DNA from: Massilia kyonggiensis
GTDB lineage: Bacteria; Pseudomonadota; Gammaproteobacteria; Burkholderiales; Burkholderiaceae_D
Direction: 5' to 3'
Assembly (NCBI RefSeq): GCF_024756235.1
Contig: NZ_JANUGY010000011.1
Location: forward strand, 62,001-126,000
Length of the DNA: 64,000 bases
The notes under the pieces were generated by a model. That model worked only from the letters and a program-made list of their open reading frames with translations, did not search any database and had not been told where the DNA came from. The position numbers and the translations under genes are program-made. This document shows, one piece after another, positions 39,629 through 47,894 of this stretch. How positions within the stretch are numbered: the first letter of the stretch is position 1; each line of letters starts with the position of its first letter.

Positions 39629-39862
39629 ATGAACAAAGAATACGTGCCTGAGTGGGACCAGCCGGCAATCCGCAACGAAGACAGCGCCCCGGCCAAGGCC
39701 CACGCTGTCGCCGGTGTGAAACAAATCGTCACGATCCGCCTGGACGTCGACATGCTGGAATGGTTCAAGTCGGCTGGCCCCGGCTACCAGACCCGCATCA
39801 ACCAGGTCCTGCGTGAATACATGGAAGCGAATCGCGTGCGTGCTCAGGGCGAGCAGCACTGA
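39629..39862 (+). CDS. BrnA-like antitoxin-family protein without adjacent toxin
   Basis: Protein of 77 aa with a ribbon-helix-helix-like C-terminal half, VTIRLDVDMLEWFKSAGPGY followed by QTRINQVLREYMEA, matching the BrnA antitoxin family (COG3514). The ATG at 39629 has GGAAG at 39616-39620. In BrnT-BrnA modules the toxin gene lies directly upstream; here upstream is non-coding and metH. It may be a solitary DNA-binding regulator, and the nested inverted repeats upstream could be its own operator. The family call is by eye. Confidence 0.75.
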   Translation: MNKEYVPEWDQPAIRNEDSAPAKAHAVAGVKQIVTIRLDVDMLEWFKSAGPGYQTRINQVLREYMEANRVRAQGEQH

Positions 39863-39950
39863 TTTCTTTCATGTCTTGATGGTCGGGGCACAGCGCCCCG
39901 CGGTCGCGCAGACCCGATGCCGGAACGGCATGCCAGTCAAAGGAAATAAA

Positions 39951-39992
39951 AAGGGCATCACCCGGCGCTGACCGGCTGATGCCCTTCTTTAT
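39951..39992. terminator. Bidirectional terminator between the BrnA-like gene and fmt
   Basis: AAGGGCATCA (39951-39960) and TGATGCCCTT (39977-39986) form a 10-bp stem with A-rich and T-rich flanks. It serves the convergent genes on both sides. Confidence 0.8.
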
Positions 39993-40006
39993 TGGTTGGC
40001 GGTGCG

Positions 40007-40969
40007 TTACGCGAACGCGATCCCGTCGAACGAAAAGCCTTTCAGGAATTCGCCCGCCGCCAGGCGCTTGCCGCCCGGCTTTTGCAATTCCGTCAAGCGG
40101 AGCGCACCGGTGCCGCACGCGACGACGATGCCTTGCGCATCCGCCTGCAGCACCTGGCCCGGCTGGCCCTGGCCGTCGGCCGGTTGGGCGTTCCAGATCT
40201 TGATCGTGGTCGCGCCCGCCTGGCCATGTGCGCCCGGGAAGGGGTTGAACGCGCGCACCTTGCGCGCCAGTTCGACGGCCGTGAGCGTCCAGTCCAGCTT
40301 CGCTTCTTCCTTGCCGATCTTGGCCGCATACGTCACGCCGTCGTCCGGCTGGGGCACGGCTTCCAGCCGACCCTGCTCCATCGCATGGAGCGCCTCGACG
40401 ATCATGCGGCCGCCGAGGGCTGCCAGCTTGTCGTGCAGGCTGCCGGTCGTGTCCGTGTCCTCGATGGCGATGCGCTCCAGGAGCAGCATCGGGCCCGTGT
40501 CCAGGCCTTCTTCCATCTCCATGATCGTCACGCCCGTCTCCGCGTCGCCTGCTTCGATTGCGCGGTGGATCGGCGCGGCGCCGCGCCAGCGCGGCAGGAT
40601 GGAGCCGTGGATATTGATGCAGGGTTTGATGTCGAGGGTCGAGCGGGGCAGGATCAGGCCGTAGGCCGCGACGACCATCACGTCATACGCCGTCGCCAGC
40701 AGGCGCTCGTGCGCGGCCTTCGCTTCGCTCGCGCGCTGCGGATCCTTCGCATCCATCCGCAGCGACAGCGGCTGCAAGACCTCGATGCCGTGCGCGACGG
40801 CGACCTGTTTCACGCTTGACGCCTGCAACTGCATGCCGCGGCCGGCCGGGCGGTCCGGCTGGGTCAGCACGAGCGGCACGTCGAACCCGGCATCGAGCAG
40901 GGCGCGCAGGGCGACGGCGGCGAATTCCGGCGTGCCGGCGAAGACTACCCTCATTTTCTCTTTGCTCAT
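40007..40969 (-). CDS. fmt: Methionyl-tRNA formyltransferase
   Basis: Formylates initiator Met-tRNA using 10-formyltetrahydrofolate. The 320-aa protein has the N-terminal formyltransferase domain ([43 protein letters not shown] with the catalytic Asn and His, and LDTGPML) and a C-terminal OB-like domain with FNPFPGAH. The ATG at 40969 overlaps the def stop (ATGA), which supports this start over an internal Met five codons later. Confidence 0.96.
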   Translation of the reverse strand: MSKEKMRVVFAGTPEFAAVALRALLDAGFDVPLVLTQPDRPAGRGMQLQASSVKQVAVAHGIEVLQPLSLRMDAKDPQRASEAKAAHERLLATAYDVMVVAAYGLILPRSTLDIKPCINIHGSILPRWRGAAPIHRAIEAGDAETGVTIMEMEEGLDTGPMLLLERIAIEDTDTTGSLHDKLAALGGRMIVEALHAMEQGRLEAVPQPDDGVTYAAKIGKEEAKLDWTLTAVELARKVRAFNPFPGAHGQAGATTIKIWNAQPADGQGQPGQVLQADAQGIVVACGTGALRLTELQKPGGKRLAAGEFLKGFSFDGIAFA

Positions 40970-41493
40970 GCGCGGCGGGCAGAAGAGCGCTGCATGTCGC
41001 GCTCTTCCTTCTGCAGCTTCGTCTTGATGCGGTTGCGCTTCAGCGGCGACAGGTATTCCACGAAGACCTTGCCCATCAAGTGGTCCATCTCGTGCTGGAT
41101 GCACACGGCCAGCAGGCCGTCGGCCTCGATCTCGAACGGCTTGTTGAACTGGTCGACGGCGCGCACCTTGACGCGCGCGGGACGCTCGACGCCGTCATAA
41201 ATGCCCGGCACCGACAGGCAGCCTTCGTCATAGACCTGCTTTTCCGGGCTGGACCAGACGATTTCCGGGTTGACGAAGACCAGCAGGTTATCCTTGGTCT
41301 CGGTCACGTCGATGACGACGACGCGCTCGTGCACGTCGACCTGCGTGGCGGCCAGGCCCACGCCCGGCGCGTCGTACATGGTCTCGGCCATGTCCGCCAC
41401 CAGCTTGTGGAGGCGGTCGCCGAATTCGGTGACCGGCTTGGCAACCTTGTGCAGGCGCGGATCGGGATAGCGGAGAATGTTCAGTAAGGCCAT
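40966..41493 (-). CDS. def: Peptide deformylase
   Basis: Iron-dependent enzyme (175 aa) removing the formyl group from nascent proteins. All three family motifs are present: [16 protein letters not shown] with the metal-binding Cys, and HEMDHL with the two metal-binding His. The start [14 protein letters not shown] is typical. It is coupled to fmt by an ATGA overlap and is divergent from the LysM gene. Confidence 0.97.
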   Translation of the reverse strand: MALLNILRYPDPRLHKVAKPVTEFGDRLHKLVADMAETMYDAPGVGLAATQVDVHERVVVIDVTETKDNLLVFVNPEIVWSSPEKQVYDEGCLSVPGIYDGVERPARVKVRAVDQFNKPFEIEADGLLAVCIQHEMDHLMGKVFVEYLSPLKRNRIKTKLQKEERDMQRSSARRA

Positions 41494-41745
41494 GGCTGTG
41501 TATTCGAAATCAATCAGTAATCGGTATATTGGGCCGCGCGGGCATAAACGCAACACGCCGCCCCCGCTGCCGGGTGCGGTTTGTCTTGCTAGTTCAGGGA
41601 TTTCTCGGCAGAATTTGATTCAGTAAGGCAACTATTGCGACCCTTCATGATCCGCTGCGCGGTCGAAGAGTCGTCTGGTTCCTGCGTTGTTGCCGGCCGA
41701 GGTGGCGTAGCACTCGTGTCGATACGGCACTTTACGGACTCTCCA

Positions 41746-42861
41746 ATGAAAAATTTTAGCACAGGCGTTGCCCGGTCGCTCGCGATCCGCGCCGCCGCCG
41801 CGGCCCTTGTCGTCTCCTGCGCCGCCGTTTCCGCCCAGGCCGCCACGAACTGCGCCTTCCGCCCGAATGCCCCGGACCAGCACGTCGTCGTCAAGGGCGA
41901 TACCTTGTGGGACATTTCCGGCGCCTTCCTCGAGCACCCATGGTGCTGGCCCCAGGTCTGGGGCATGAACCGCGACGAGATCCGCAATCCGCACTGGATT
42001 TATCCGGGCCAAGTCGTCTATTTCGACCGCGCCCGCGGCCGCCTCACCCTGGACAAGCCGGGCAGCGACACGGATGCCGGCCAGCCGCCGCTCGTGCGTC
42101 TTTCCCCGCAATTGCGCACGGAAAACCTCGACCAGGACAATGCCGTGCCCGCGATCCCGGCCAGCGCGATCGAACCGTTCCTGACCCAGCCGCTCGTCGT
42201 CGAGGCGCACGCGCTGGCGAATGCCGCGCGCATCGTGGCCGCGCAGGAAGACCGCCTGTACCTGGGCGAAGGCGACCGCATCTATGTGCGCGGCGCGCTC
42301 GACGGGGCGACCAGTTTCCAGGTTTTCCGCCCGGGCAAGGAACTGGTCGATCCGGACACCGGCAAGGTCGTTGCCCACGAGGCCGCCTACGTCGGCACCG
42401 CACGCCTCGTGAAGGCGGCGGGGCCGGGCACGGACGTGCACACGTTCACGGTCACCCGGTCCGTGAAGGAAATGGGCGTCGGCGACCGTTTGTTGCCGAC
42501 GCCGCCCACGCTGCTCCGCAACTACGTCCCGCACGCGCCCGCGCGGCCCGTGGCGGCGCGCGTGATGGCGCTCACGTCCGAATCGAATTACGCCTCGCAG
42601 AACCAGGTGGTGACTGTCAACCGGGGCACGCTTGACGGACTCGATGTCGGCGCCGTGCTGCAGCTTTATCATCTCGGGCAGACCGTGACCGACCCGGAAA
42701 GCAAAGGTTTCCTCGGGTTCGGCAAGGCGAAATTGAGGCTCCCGGACGAGCAATACGGCGACCTGTTCATCTTCCGGGTTTTCGACCATGTTTCTTACGG
42801 ACTGGTCATGCAGGTGACGAAGCCGGTACAGGTCGGCGACGTCGCACGATCACCGGAGTAA
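41746..42861 (+). CDS. LysM domain-containing exported protein
   Basis: Exported protein of 371 aa. A signal peptide (about 1-33, ending AQA-A) precedes a LysM-like domain (about 45-95: VVVKGDTLWDISG, PWCWPQVWGMN, HWIYPGQVVYF) that should bind peptidoglycan. The remaining 270 residues form a beta-rich region of unknown function. In betaproteobacteria this gene commonly sits before dprA, divergent from def-fmt. The start is ATG at 41746 with a weak Shine-Dalgarno; the mature part is not affected by the choice. Confidence 0.88.
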   Translation: MKNFSTGVARSLAIRAAAAALVVSCAAVSAQAATNCAFRPNAPDQHVVVKGDTLWDISGAFLEHPWCWPQVWGMNRDEIRNPHWIYPGQVVYFDRARGRLTLDKPGSDTDAGQPPLVRLSPQLRTENLDQDNAVPAIPASAIEPFLTQPLVVEAHALANAARIVAAQEDRLYLGEGDRIYVRGALDGATSFQVFRPGKELVDPDTGKVVAHEAAYVGTARLVKAAGPGTDVHTFTVTRSVKEMGVGDRLLPTPPTLLRNYVPHAPARPVAARVMALTSESNYASQNQVVTVNRGTLDGLDVGAVLQLYHLGQTVTDPESKGFLGFGKAKLRLPDEQYGDLFIFRVFDHVSYGLVMQVTKPVQVGDVARSPE

Positions 42862-42868
42862 ATCCACC

Positions 42869-44038
42869 GTGCAGGACACGGACCTTTCCGCAGCGCCTGC
42901 ACGATCCTCCTCCCTGGCAGCCTGGCTCCGCCTGGAGCGCACCGCCGGTATCGGTCCGCGCACGGCCACCGCGCTGCTGGACGCGTTCGGCAGCCCTGAC
43001 GCCGTGTTCGCCGCCGACGTTGCCGCGCTGGCCGCGCACGTGACCCGGGCCCAGGCGCACGCGCTGCTGCAACCGCCGTCCGATGCCACCCGCACACTGC
43101 TCGATGCCACGCTGGACTGGCTCGCGCTGCCCGGCCACCACGTCGTCGCGCTGGGCGGGCGCGGCTATCCCGAACTGCTGGCCCGGATCCCCGATCCACC
43201 TTTGCTTCTTTATATTAGAGGGCACGCCCATTTGCTGGATGGCCCGTGCCTGGCCATCGTCGGCAGCCGCAATGCCAGTGCGCAGGGCAGGGCGAATGCG
43301 CAGGCGTTCGCGGAAAGCTTGTCCGGCGCCGGCCTGTGCATCGTGTCCGGCCTCGCACTGGGCATCGACGCGGCCGCGCACGAAGGCGCGCTGCGCCGCT
43401 GCGGCGGGACGGTCGCCGTCGTCGGCACGGGGCCGGACATCGCCTATCCCGCCCGCAACCGCGCCCTGTGCGAGCGCATCGCGCAGGAAGGCTGCATCGT
43501 CAGCGAATATCCGGTGGGTACGCCGCCGCTGCCGGGCAATTTTCCGAAACGGAACCGGATCATCAGCGGTCTCGCGGCCGGCGTGCTCGTCGTGGAGGCG
43601 GCAGTGCAGTCCGGCTCGCTGATCACGGCACGCCAGGCGGCCGAGCAGGGGCGCGACGTATTCGCGATTCCCGGCTCGATCCACGCCGCGCTGGCCAAGG
43701 GTTGCCACACGCTGATCCGCGAAGGCGCGAAGCTCGTGGACACGGCGCGGGACGTGCTGGAAGCGCTCGCGCTGTCGCCGCTGCTGGCGCAGCAGGCGGC
43801 CCGGCTACCCCGGGCAGATATTCCCTTAACAGATATTAAGATCGATAACAGTGCTGCCGGCGCCCCGGCGGACGCCGCGCTGCTGGACGCCCTCGGCCAC
43901 GACCCCGTCGAACCCGATATATTGCTGGCACGCCTCGGCTGTAGCCCTGGAGAACTGGCCGCGCGCCTGCTCGTGCTGGAGTTGTCAGGGCGTCTCGAAC
44001 GGCTGCCGGGAGGCCTCATCCAGAGGATAATGCACTGA
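42869..44038 (+). CDS. dprA: DNA-processing protein DprA
   Basis: Loads RecA on incoming single-stranded DNA during natural transformation. The 389-aa protein has an N-terminal SAM-like region (about 15-70), the Rossmann-like core (about 125-330) with IVGSRNASAQGRANA, VSGLALGIDAAAH and NRIISGLA, and a C-terminal winged helix (about 335-389). The start is GTG, with GGAG located in the last codons of the preceding LysM gene. Confidence 0.95.
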   Translation: MQDTDLSAAPARSSSLAAWLRLERTAGIGPRTATALLDAFGSPDAVFAADVAALAAHVTRAQAHALLQPPSDATRTLLDATLDWLALPGHHVVALGGRGYPELLARIPDPPLLLYIRGHAHLLDGPCLAIVGSRNASAQGRANAQAFAESLSGAGLCIVSGLALGIDAAAHEGALRRCGGTVAVVGTGPDIAYPARNRALCERIAQEGCIVSEYPVGTPPLPGNFPKRNRIISGLAAGVLVVEAAVQSGSLITARQAAEQGRDVFAIPGSIHAALAKGCHTLIREGAKLVDTARDVLEALALSPLLAQQAARLPRADIPLTDIKIDNSAAGAPADAALLDALGHDPVEPDILLARLGCSPGELAARLLVLELSGRLERLPGGLIQRIMH

Positions 44039-44152
44039 AAATAGGGTGGCGAACCCGATAAGGCCGATAAACAACGCTGATGTTTCCGGGCGGCAGTGGC
44101 GCACGTGACGCACTTGTGCCGCACGGAGCTTAGCTGCTACAGTAGCGTCACC

Positions 44153-44617
44153 ATGTTCGACATCCTAGTCTATCTTTACGAGACGTATTACCGTCCCGAT
44201 GCCTGCCCCGAGCCGGCTGCCCTGGCACGCAAGCTGTCTGCCGTCGGTTTCGACGATGTCGAAATTTCCGAAGCGCTGGACTGGCTGAATGGCCTGACAG
44301 AAATGGCCGGGACCACCAACCCCGCCCTCGAATCGAGCGGCACGCGCTTCTACATCGCCCAGGAAGTCGATACGCTCGGCAGCGCCGCCGTCGGCTTCAT
44401 CCAGTTCCTGGAACTGGCCGGCCTGTTGACCGCGTCGCAGCGCGAGATCGTCATCGAACGCGCGTTGGCGCTGGACGAATCGCCCGTCACGCTGGGCAAG
44501 CTGAAGATCATCGTCCTGATGCTCCTGTGGAGCCAGGGCAAGGAGCCGGACGCGCTGATGTTCGACGACCTGTTCGGGTCGGACGAGGAAGATGCGGCGC
44601 CGCGCCTGCTGCATTGA
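44153..44617 (+). CDS. smg: Smg family protein (DUF494)
   Basis: Protein of 154 aa, conserved in beta- and gammaproteobacteria next to dprA and a topoisomerase gene. Its function is unknown. It begins [15 protein letters not shown], with the family features [32 protein letters not shown] and the acidic C-terminus. The ATG at 44153 is chosen to match the family N-terminus. A terminator follows. Confidence 0.92.
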   Translation: MFDILVYLYETYYRPDACPEPAALARKLSAVGFDDVEISEALDWLNGLTEMAGTTNPALESSGTRFYIAQEVDTLGSAAVGFIQFLELAGLLTASQREIVIERALALDESPVTLGKLKIIVLMLLWSQGKEPDALMFDDLFGSDEEDAAPRLLH

Positions 44618-44643
44618 CGGCGCCACTCTATTAGAATGCACGA

Positions 44644-44669
44644 AACGGGGCTGCGGCCCCGTTTTTTCT
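44644..44669 (+). terminator. Intrinsic terminator after smg
   Basis: ACGGGGC and GCCCCGT form a stem with a TGCG tetraloop, followed by six T residues. Confidence 0.88.
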
Positions 44670-44864
44670 TGCGATAGAGCAAGATCAAGCGTATTTTTCA
44701 AGGCAGCATGGCCGGGTTGCATCAAGGCGCACGCAGGTACCGTCTACTTGCGGATTGCGCGGCAACCCGCTTATCATTGGCCGCTATCCGCTTGTTGTTA
44801 CCAATAAGCTAAGAATAAGTTAATAAGCGGCCGGCTTCATCGAGCCGACCGATCTAGGAACCAT

Positions 44865-47543
44865 ATGACCAAAGCCCTCATCATTGCCGAAAAACCCTCC
44901 GTGGCGAACGACATCGCCAAGGCGCTCGGCGGCTTTACCAAGCACGATGAGTATTTCGAATCCGACGAATACGTCCTGTCGTCCGCCGTCGGCCACCTGC
45001 TGGAAATCGCGGTGCCCGAGGAATACGACGTCAAGCGCGGCAAATGGAGTTTTACGCACCTGCCGATGATTCCGCCGTACTTCGCGCTGAATCCGATCGC
45101 GAAGACCGAGTCGCGCCTCAAAGTGCTGAACAAGCTGATCAAGCGCAAGGATGTCGACACCCTGATCAACGCATGCGACGCGGGGCGCGAAGGTGAACTG
45201 ATCTTCCGCCTGATCGCGCAGAACGCGAAGGCCAAGCAGACCGTCAAGCGCCTGTGGCTGCAGTCGATGACGCCGAACGCCATCCGCGACGGCTTCGCCC
45301 ACCTGCGCAGCGACCAGGAAATGCTGCCGCTGGCCGACGCCGCGCGCTGCCGTTCGGAAGCGGACTGGCTGATCGGCATCAACGGCACCCGTGCGATGAC
45401 CGCGTTCAACTCGAAGGAAGGCGGTTTCTACCTGACGACCGTGGGCCGGGTACAGACGCCAACCCTGTCGATCGTCGTCGAGCGCGAAGAGAAGATCAAG
45501 AAATTCGTCCCGCGCGATTACTGGGAAGTGCGCGCGGAATTCCGCGCCGAGGCCGGCATGTACGAAGGCCGCTGGCTCGACACGAAGTTCAAGAAGGACG
45601 ACGCCGACCCGGAAAAACGGGCCGAGCGCCTGTGGTCGAAGGTCGACGCGGAAGCGATCGTCGCCGCCTGCACGGGCAAGCAGGGTAACGTCACCGAGGA
45701 ATCGAAACCGACGACGTCGATGGCGCCTGCGCTGTTCGACCTGACGTCGCTGCAGCGCGAGGCCAACGGCCGCTTCGGCTTCTCGGCCAAGAACACGCTG
45801 GGCCTGGCCCAGGCGCTGTACGAAAAGCACAAGGTGCTGACCTATCCCCGTACGGATTCGCGCGCGCTGCCGGAAGACTACCTGAACACCGTCAAGTCGA
45901 CCCTGGAAGTGTTGAAGGGCAACCCGAACTACCACCAGTTCGCCAAGCAGATCCTGGACAAGGGCTGGGTCAAGCCGAACAAGCGCATCTTCGACAACAG
46001 CAAGATCTCGGACCACTTCGCGATCATCCCGACCGGCGTCGTGCCGAAGAACCTGTCCGAGCCGGAACAGAAGCTGTACGACCTCGTCACCCGCCGCTTC
46101 ATGGCCGTGTTCTTCCCGGCCGCGGAATTCCTCGTCACGACCCGCTACACGGAAGTGGAAGGCCACCAGTTCAAGACCGAAGGCAAGGTCATGACGAATC
46201 CCGGCTGGCTGGCCGTGTACGGCAAGGACACGACGGGCGACGACAAGGATGGCGCCAGCCTCGTGCCGGTGGCGAAGGGCGAGAAGGTGCTCACCGAAAA
46301 GGTCAACGCCAACGGCCTCGTCACCAAGCCGCCCGCACGCTACAACGAAGCGACCTTGCTGTCGGCGATGGAAGGTGCCGGCAAGCTGGTCGATTCGGAC
46401 GAACTGCGCGACGCGATGGCCGGCAAGGGCCTCGGCACGCCGGCCACGCGCGCGGCGATCATCGAAGGCCTGCTGACGGAAAAATACCTGCTGCGCGAAG
46501 GGCGCGAGCTGATCCCGACCGCCAAGGCGTTCCAGCTGATGACCTTGTTGCGCGGCCTGGGCGTGAACGAATTGACGGCACCGGAACTGACGGGCGAGTG
46601 GGAATACAAGCTGTCGCAAATGGAAAAGGGCCAGATTTCGCGCGAAGAATTCATGCGCGAGATCGCCGAGATGACCGAGATCATCGTCAAGCGCGCCAAG
46701 GAATACAACAACGACACGATCCCGGGCGAGTACGCGACCCTGCGCACGCCGTGCCCGAACTGCGGCGGCGTCGTCAAGGAAAACTACCGCCGCTTTGCCT
46801 GCACCAAGTGCGATTTCTCGATGAGCAAGGTCCCGGGCGGCCGCCAGTTCGAGATCGAGGAAGTCGAGGAACTGCTGGCGAACCGCACCATCGGTCCGCT
46901 GCAAGGCTTCCGCTCGAAGATGGGCCGGCCGTTCGCGGCGATCCTGCGCATCGCGCGCGACGAGGACATCCACAACTACAAGCTGGAATTCGACTTCGGC
47001 CAGGACCAGGACGAGGGCGAGGACGGCGAGGGCGTCGACTTCACCGGCCAGACCCCGCTCGGCCCGTGCCCGAAATGCACCGGCAACGTCTACGAGATGG
47101 GCCTTGCGTACGTCTGCGAGCATACGGTGGCCAAGCCGAAGACCTGCGATTTCCGCAGCAGCCGCATCATCCTGCAGCAGGAAATCCTGCCGGAGCAGAT
47201 GGCCAAGCTGCTGAACGACGGCAAGACCGATTTGCTGCCGGGCTTTGTCTCGCAGCGTACCCGCCGCTCGTTCAAGGCCTTCCTCGTGCGTGGCAAGGAT
47301 GGCAAGATCAGCTTCGAGTTCGAGGAGCGCAAGGCCAAGCCGGGCGCGAAAGCGAAGGACGAGGGTGACGGTGCCGACAGCGGCGCGGAGACGGCCGCTC
47401 CCGCCAAGCCGGCTGCGCGCAAAGCCGCGGCCAAACCCGCGGCCAAGGCTGCTGCGACCAAAGCCCCGGCCAAGACGGCCGCGGCCCGCAAGGCACCGGC
47501 GAAGCGTGCGACGGCGTCCAAGAAGGCGGTCGCAGGGGAATAA
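44865..47543 (+). CDS. topB: Type IA DNA topoisomerase, topoisomerase III-like
   Basis: Single-strand passage topoisomerase (892 aa). The Toprim domain (about 1-150) holds IIAEKPSVANDIAKAL and NACDAGREGELIFR. The catalytic Tyr327 lies in LTYPRTDSRALP. Two Cys-rich segments follow (CPNCGG with CTKC, and CPKC), then an Ala/Lys/Pro-rich tail (about 830-892) resembling histone H1. The N-terminus points to TopB rather than TopA, and smg-topB is a familiar betaproteobacterial order. Zinc segments plus a basic tail make it longer than E. coli TopB (653 aa). Confidence 0.9.
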   Translation: MTKALIIAEKPSVANDIAKALGGFTKHDEYFESDEYVLSSAVGHLLEIAVPEEYDVKRGKWSFTHLPMIPPYFALNPIAKTESRLKVLNKLIKRKDVDTLINACDAGREGELIFRLIAQNAKAKQTVKRLWLQSMTPNAIRDGFAHLRSDQEMLPLADAARCRSEADWLIGINGTRAMTAFNSKEGGFYLTTVGRVQTPTLSIVVEREEKIKKFVPRDYWEVRAEFRAEAGMYEGRWLDTKFKKDDADPEKRAERLWSKVDAEAIVAACTGKQGNVTEESKPTTSMAPALFDLTSLQREANGRFGFSAKNTLGLAQALYEKHKVLTYPRTDSRALPEDYLNTVKSTLEVLKGNPNYHQFAKQILDKGWVKPNKRIFDNSKISDHFAIIPTGVVPKNLSEPEQKLYDLVTRRFMAVFFPAAEFLVTTRYTEVEGHQFKTEGKVMTNPGWLAVYGKDTTGDDKDGASLVPVAKGEKVLTEKVNANGLVTKPPARYNEATLLSAMEGAGKLVDSDELRDAMAGKGLGTPATRAAIIEGLLTEKYLLREGRELIPTAKAFQLMTLLRGLGVNELTAPELTGEWEYKLSQMEKGQISREEFMREIAEMTEIIVKRAKEYNNDTIPGEYATLRTPCPNCGGVVKENYRRFACTKCDFSMSKVPGGRQFEIEEVEELLANRTIGPLQGFRSKMGRPFAAILRIARDEDIHNYKLEFDFGQDQDEGEDGEGVDFTGQTPLGPCPKCTGNVYEMGLAYVCEHTVAKPKTCDFRSSRIILQQEILPEQMAKLLNDGKTDLLPGFVSQRTRRSFKAFLVRGKDGKISFEFEERKAKPGAKAKDEGDGADSGAETAAPAKPAARKAAAKPAAKAAATKAPAKTAAARKAPAKRATASKKAVAGE

Positions 47544-47590
47544 TCACATCACGTCGCCCCCGGACTAGCCGTCCGCCTTAGCGGGGGCAT

Positions 47591-47627
47591 AAAAAAACCG
47601 CGACCCATCCGGCATCGCGGTTTTTTT
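47591..47627. terminator. Bidirectional terminator between topB and the antitoxin-like gene
   Basis: ACCGCGA and TCGCGGT stem with A7 before and T7 after, so it can terminate both convergent transcripts. Confidence 0.9.
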
Positions 47628-47642
47628 ATTTCAGCGCCAGCG

Positions 47643-47849
47643 TTACTCGCGCCAGTCTTCCTGCAACGCCCGAATGGCCGCTTCGCCGTTGCGGATGGCC
47701 TTCACGCGGCGCACGATCTCGTTGCGCCAGGCTTCATCGGCATCCTGGTCGCCGTCATCGCTGTCCACCATCAGCAGGCGCAACAGCTCGTGCCTGTCCT
47801 GCGGGGACAGTTGCTGGATCTGGGCGGCCAGTTCGGCGACGATAGGCAT
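47643..47849 (-). CDS. Putative addiction-module antitoxin-like small protein
   Basis: Acidic helical protein of 68 aa. The first half (IQQLSPQDRHELLRLLMV) and the second half (DEAWRNEIVRRVKAIRNGEA) resemble the small family of putative addiction-module components usually paired with RelE/ParE toxins. A good TAGGAG lies just ahead of the ATG. No toxin-like ORF is next to it: downstream is the topB terminator, upstream a separate ABC gene. The family call is by eye and the role is uncertain. Confidence 0.55.
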   Translation of the reverse strand: MPIVAELAAQIQQLSPQDRHELLRLLMVDSDDGDQDADEAWRNEIVRRVKAIRNGEAAIRALQEDWRE

Positions 47850-47894
47850 GGGGGTCTCCTAGCAGGATATTGTGACCAGATCATAACGTGAAGT

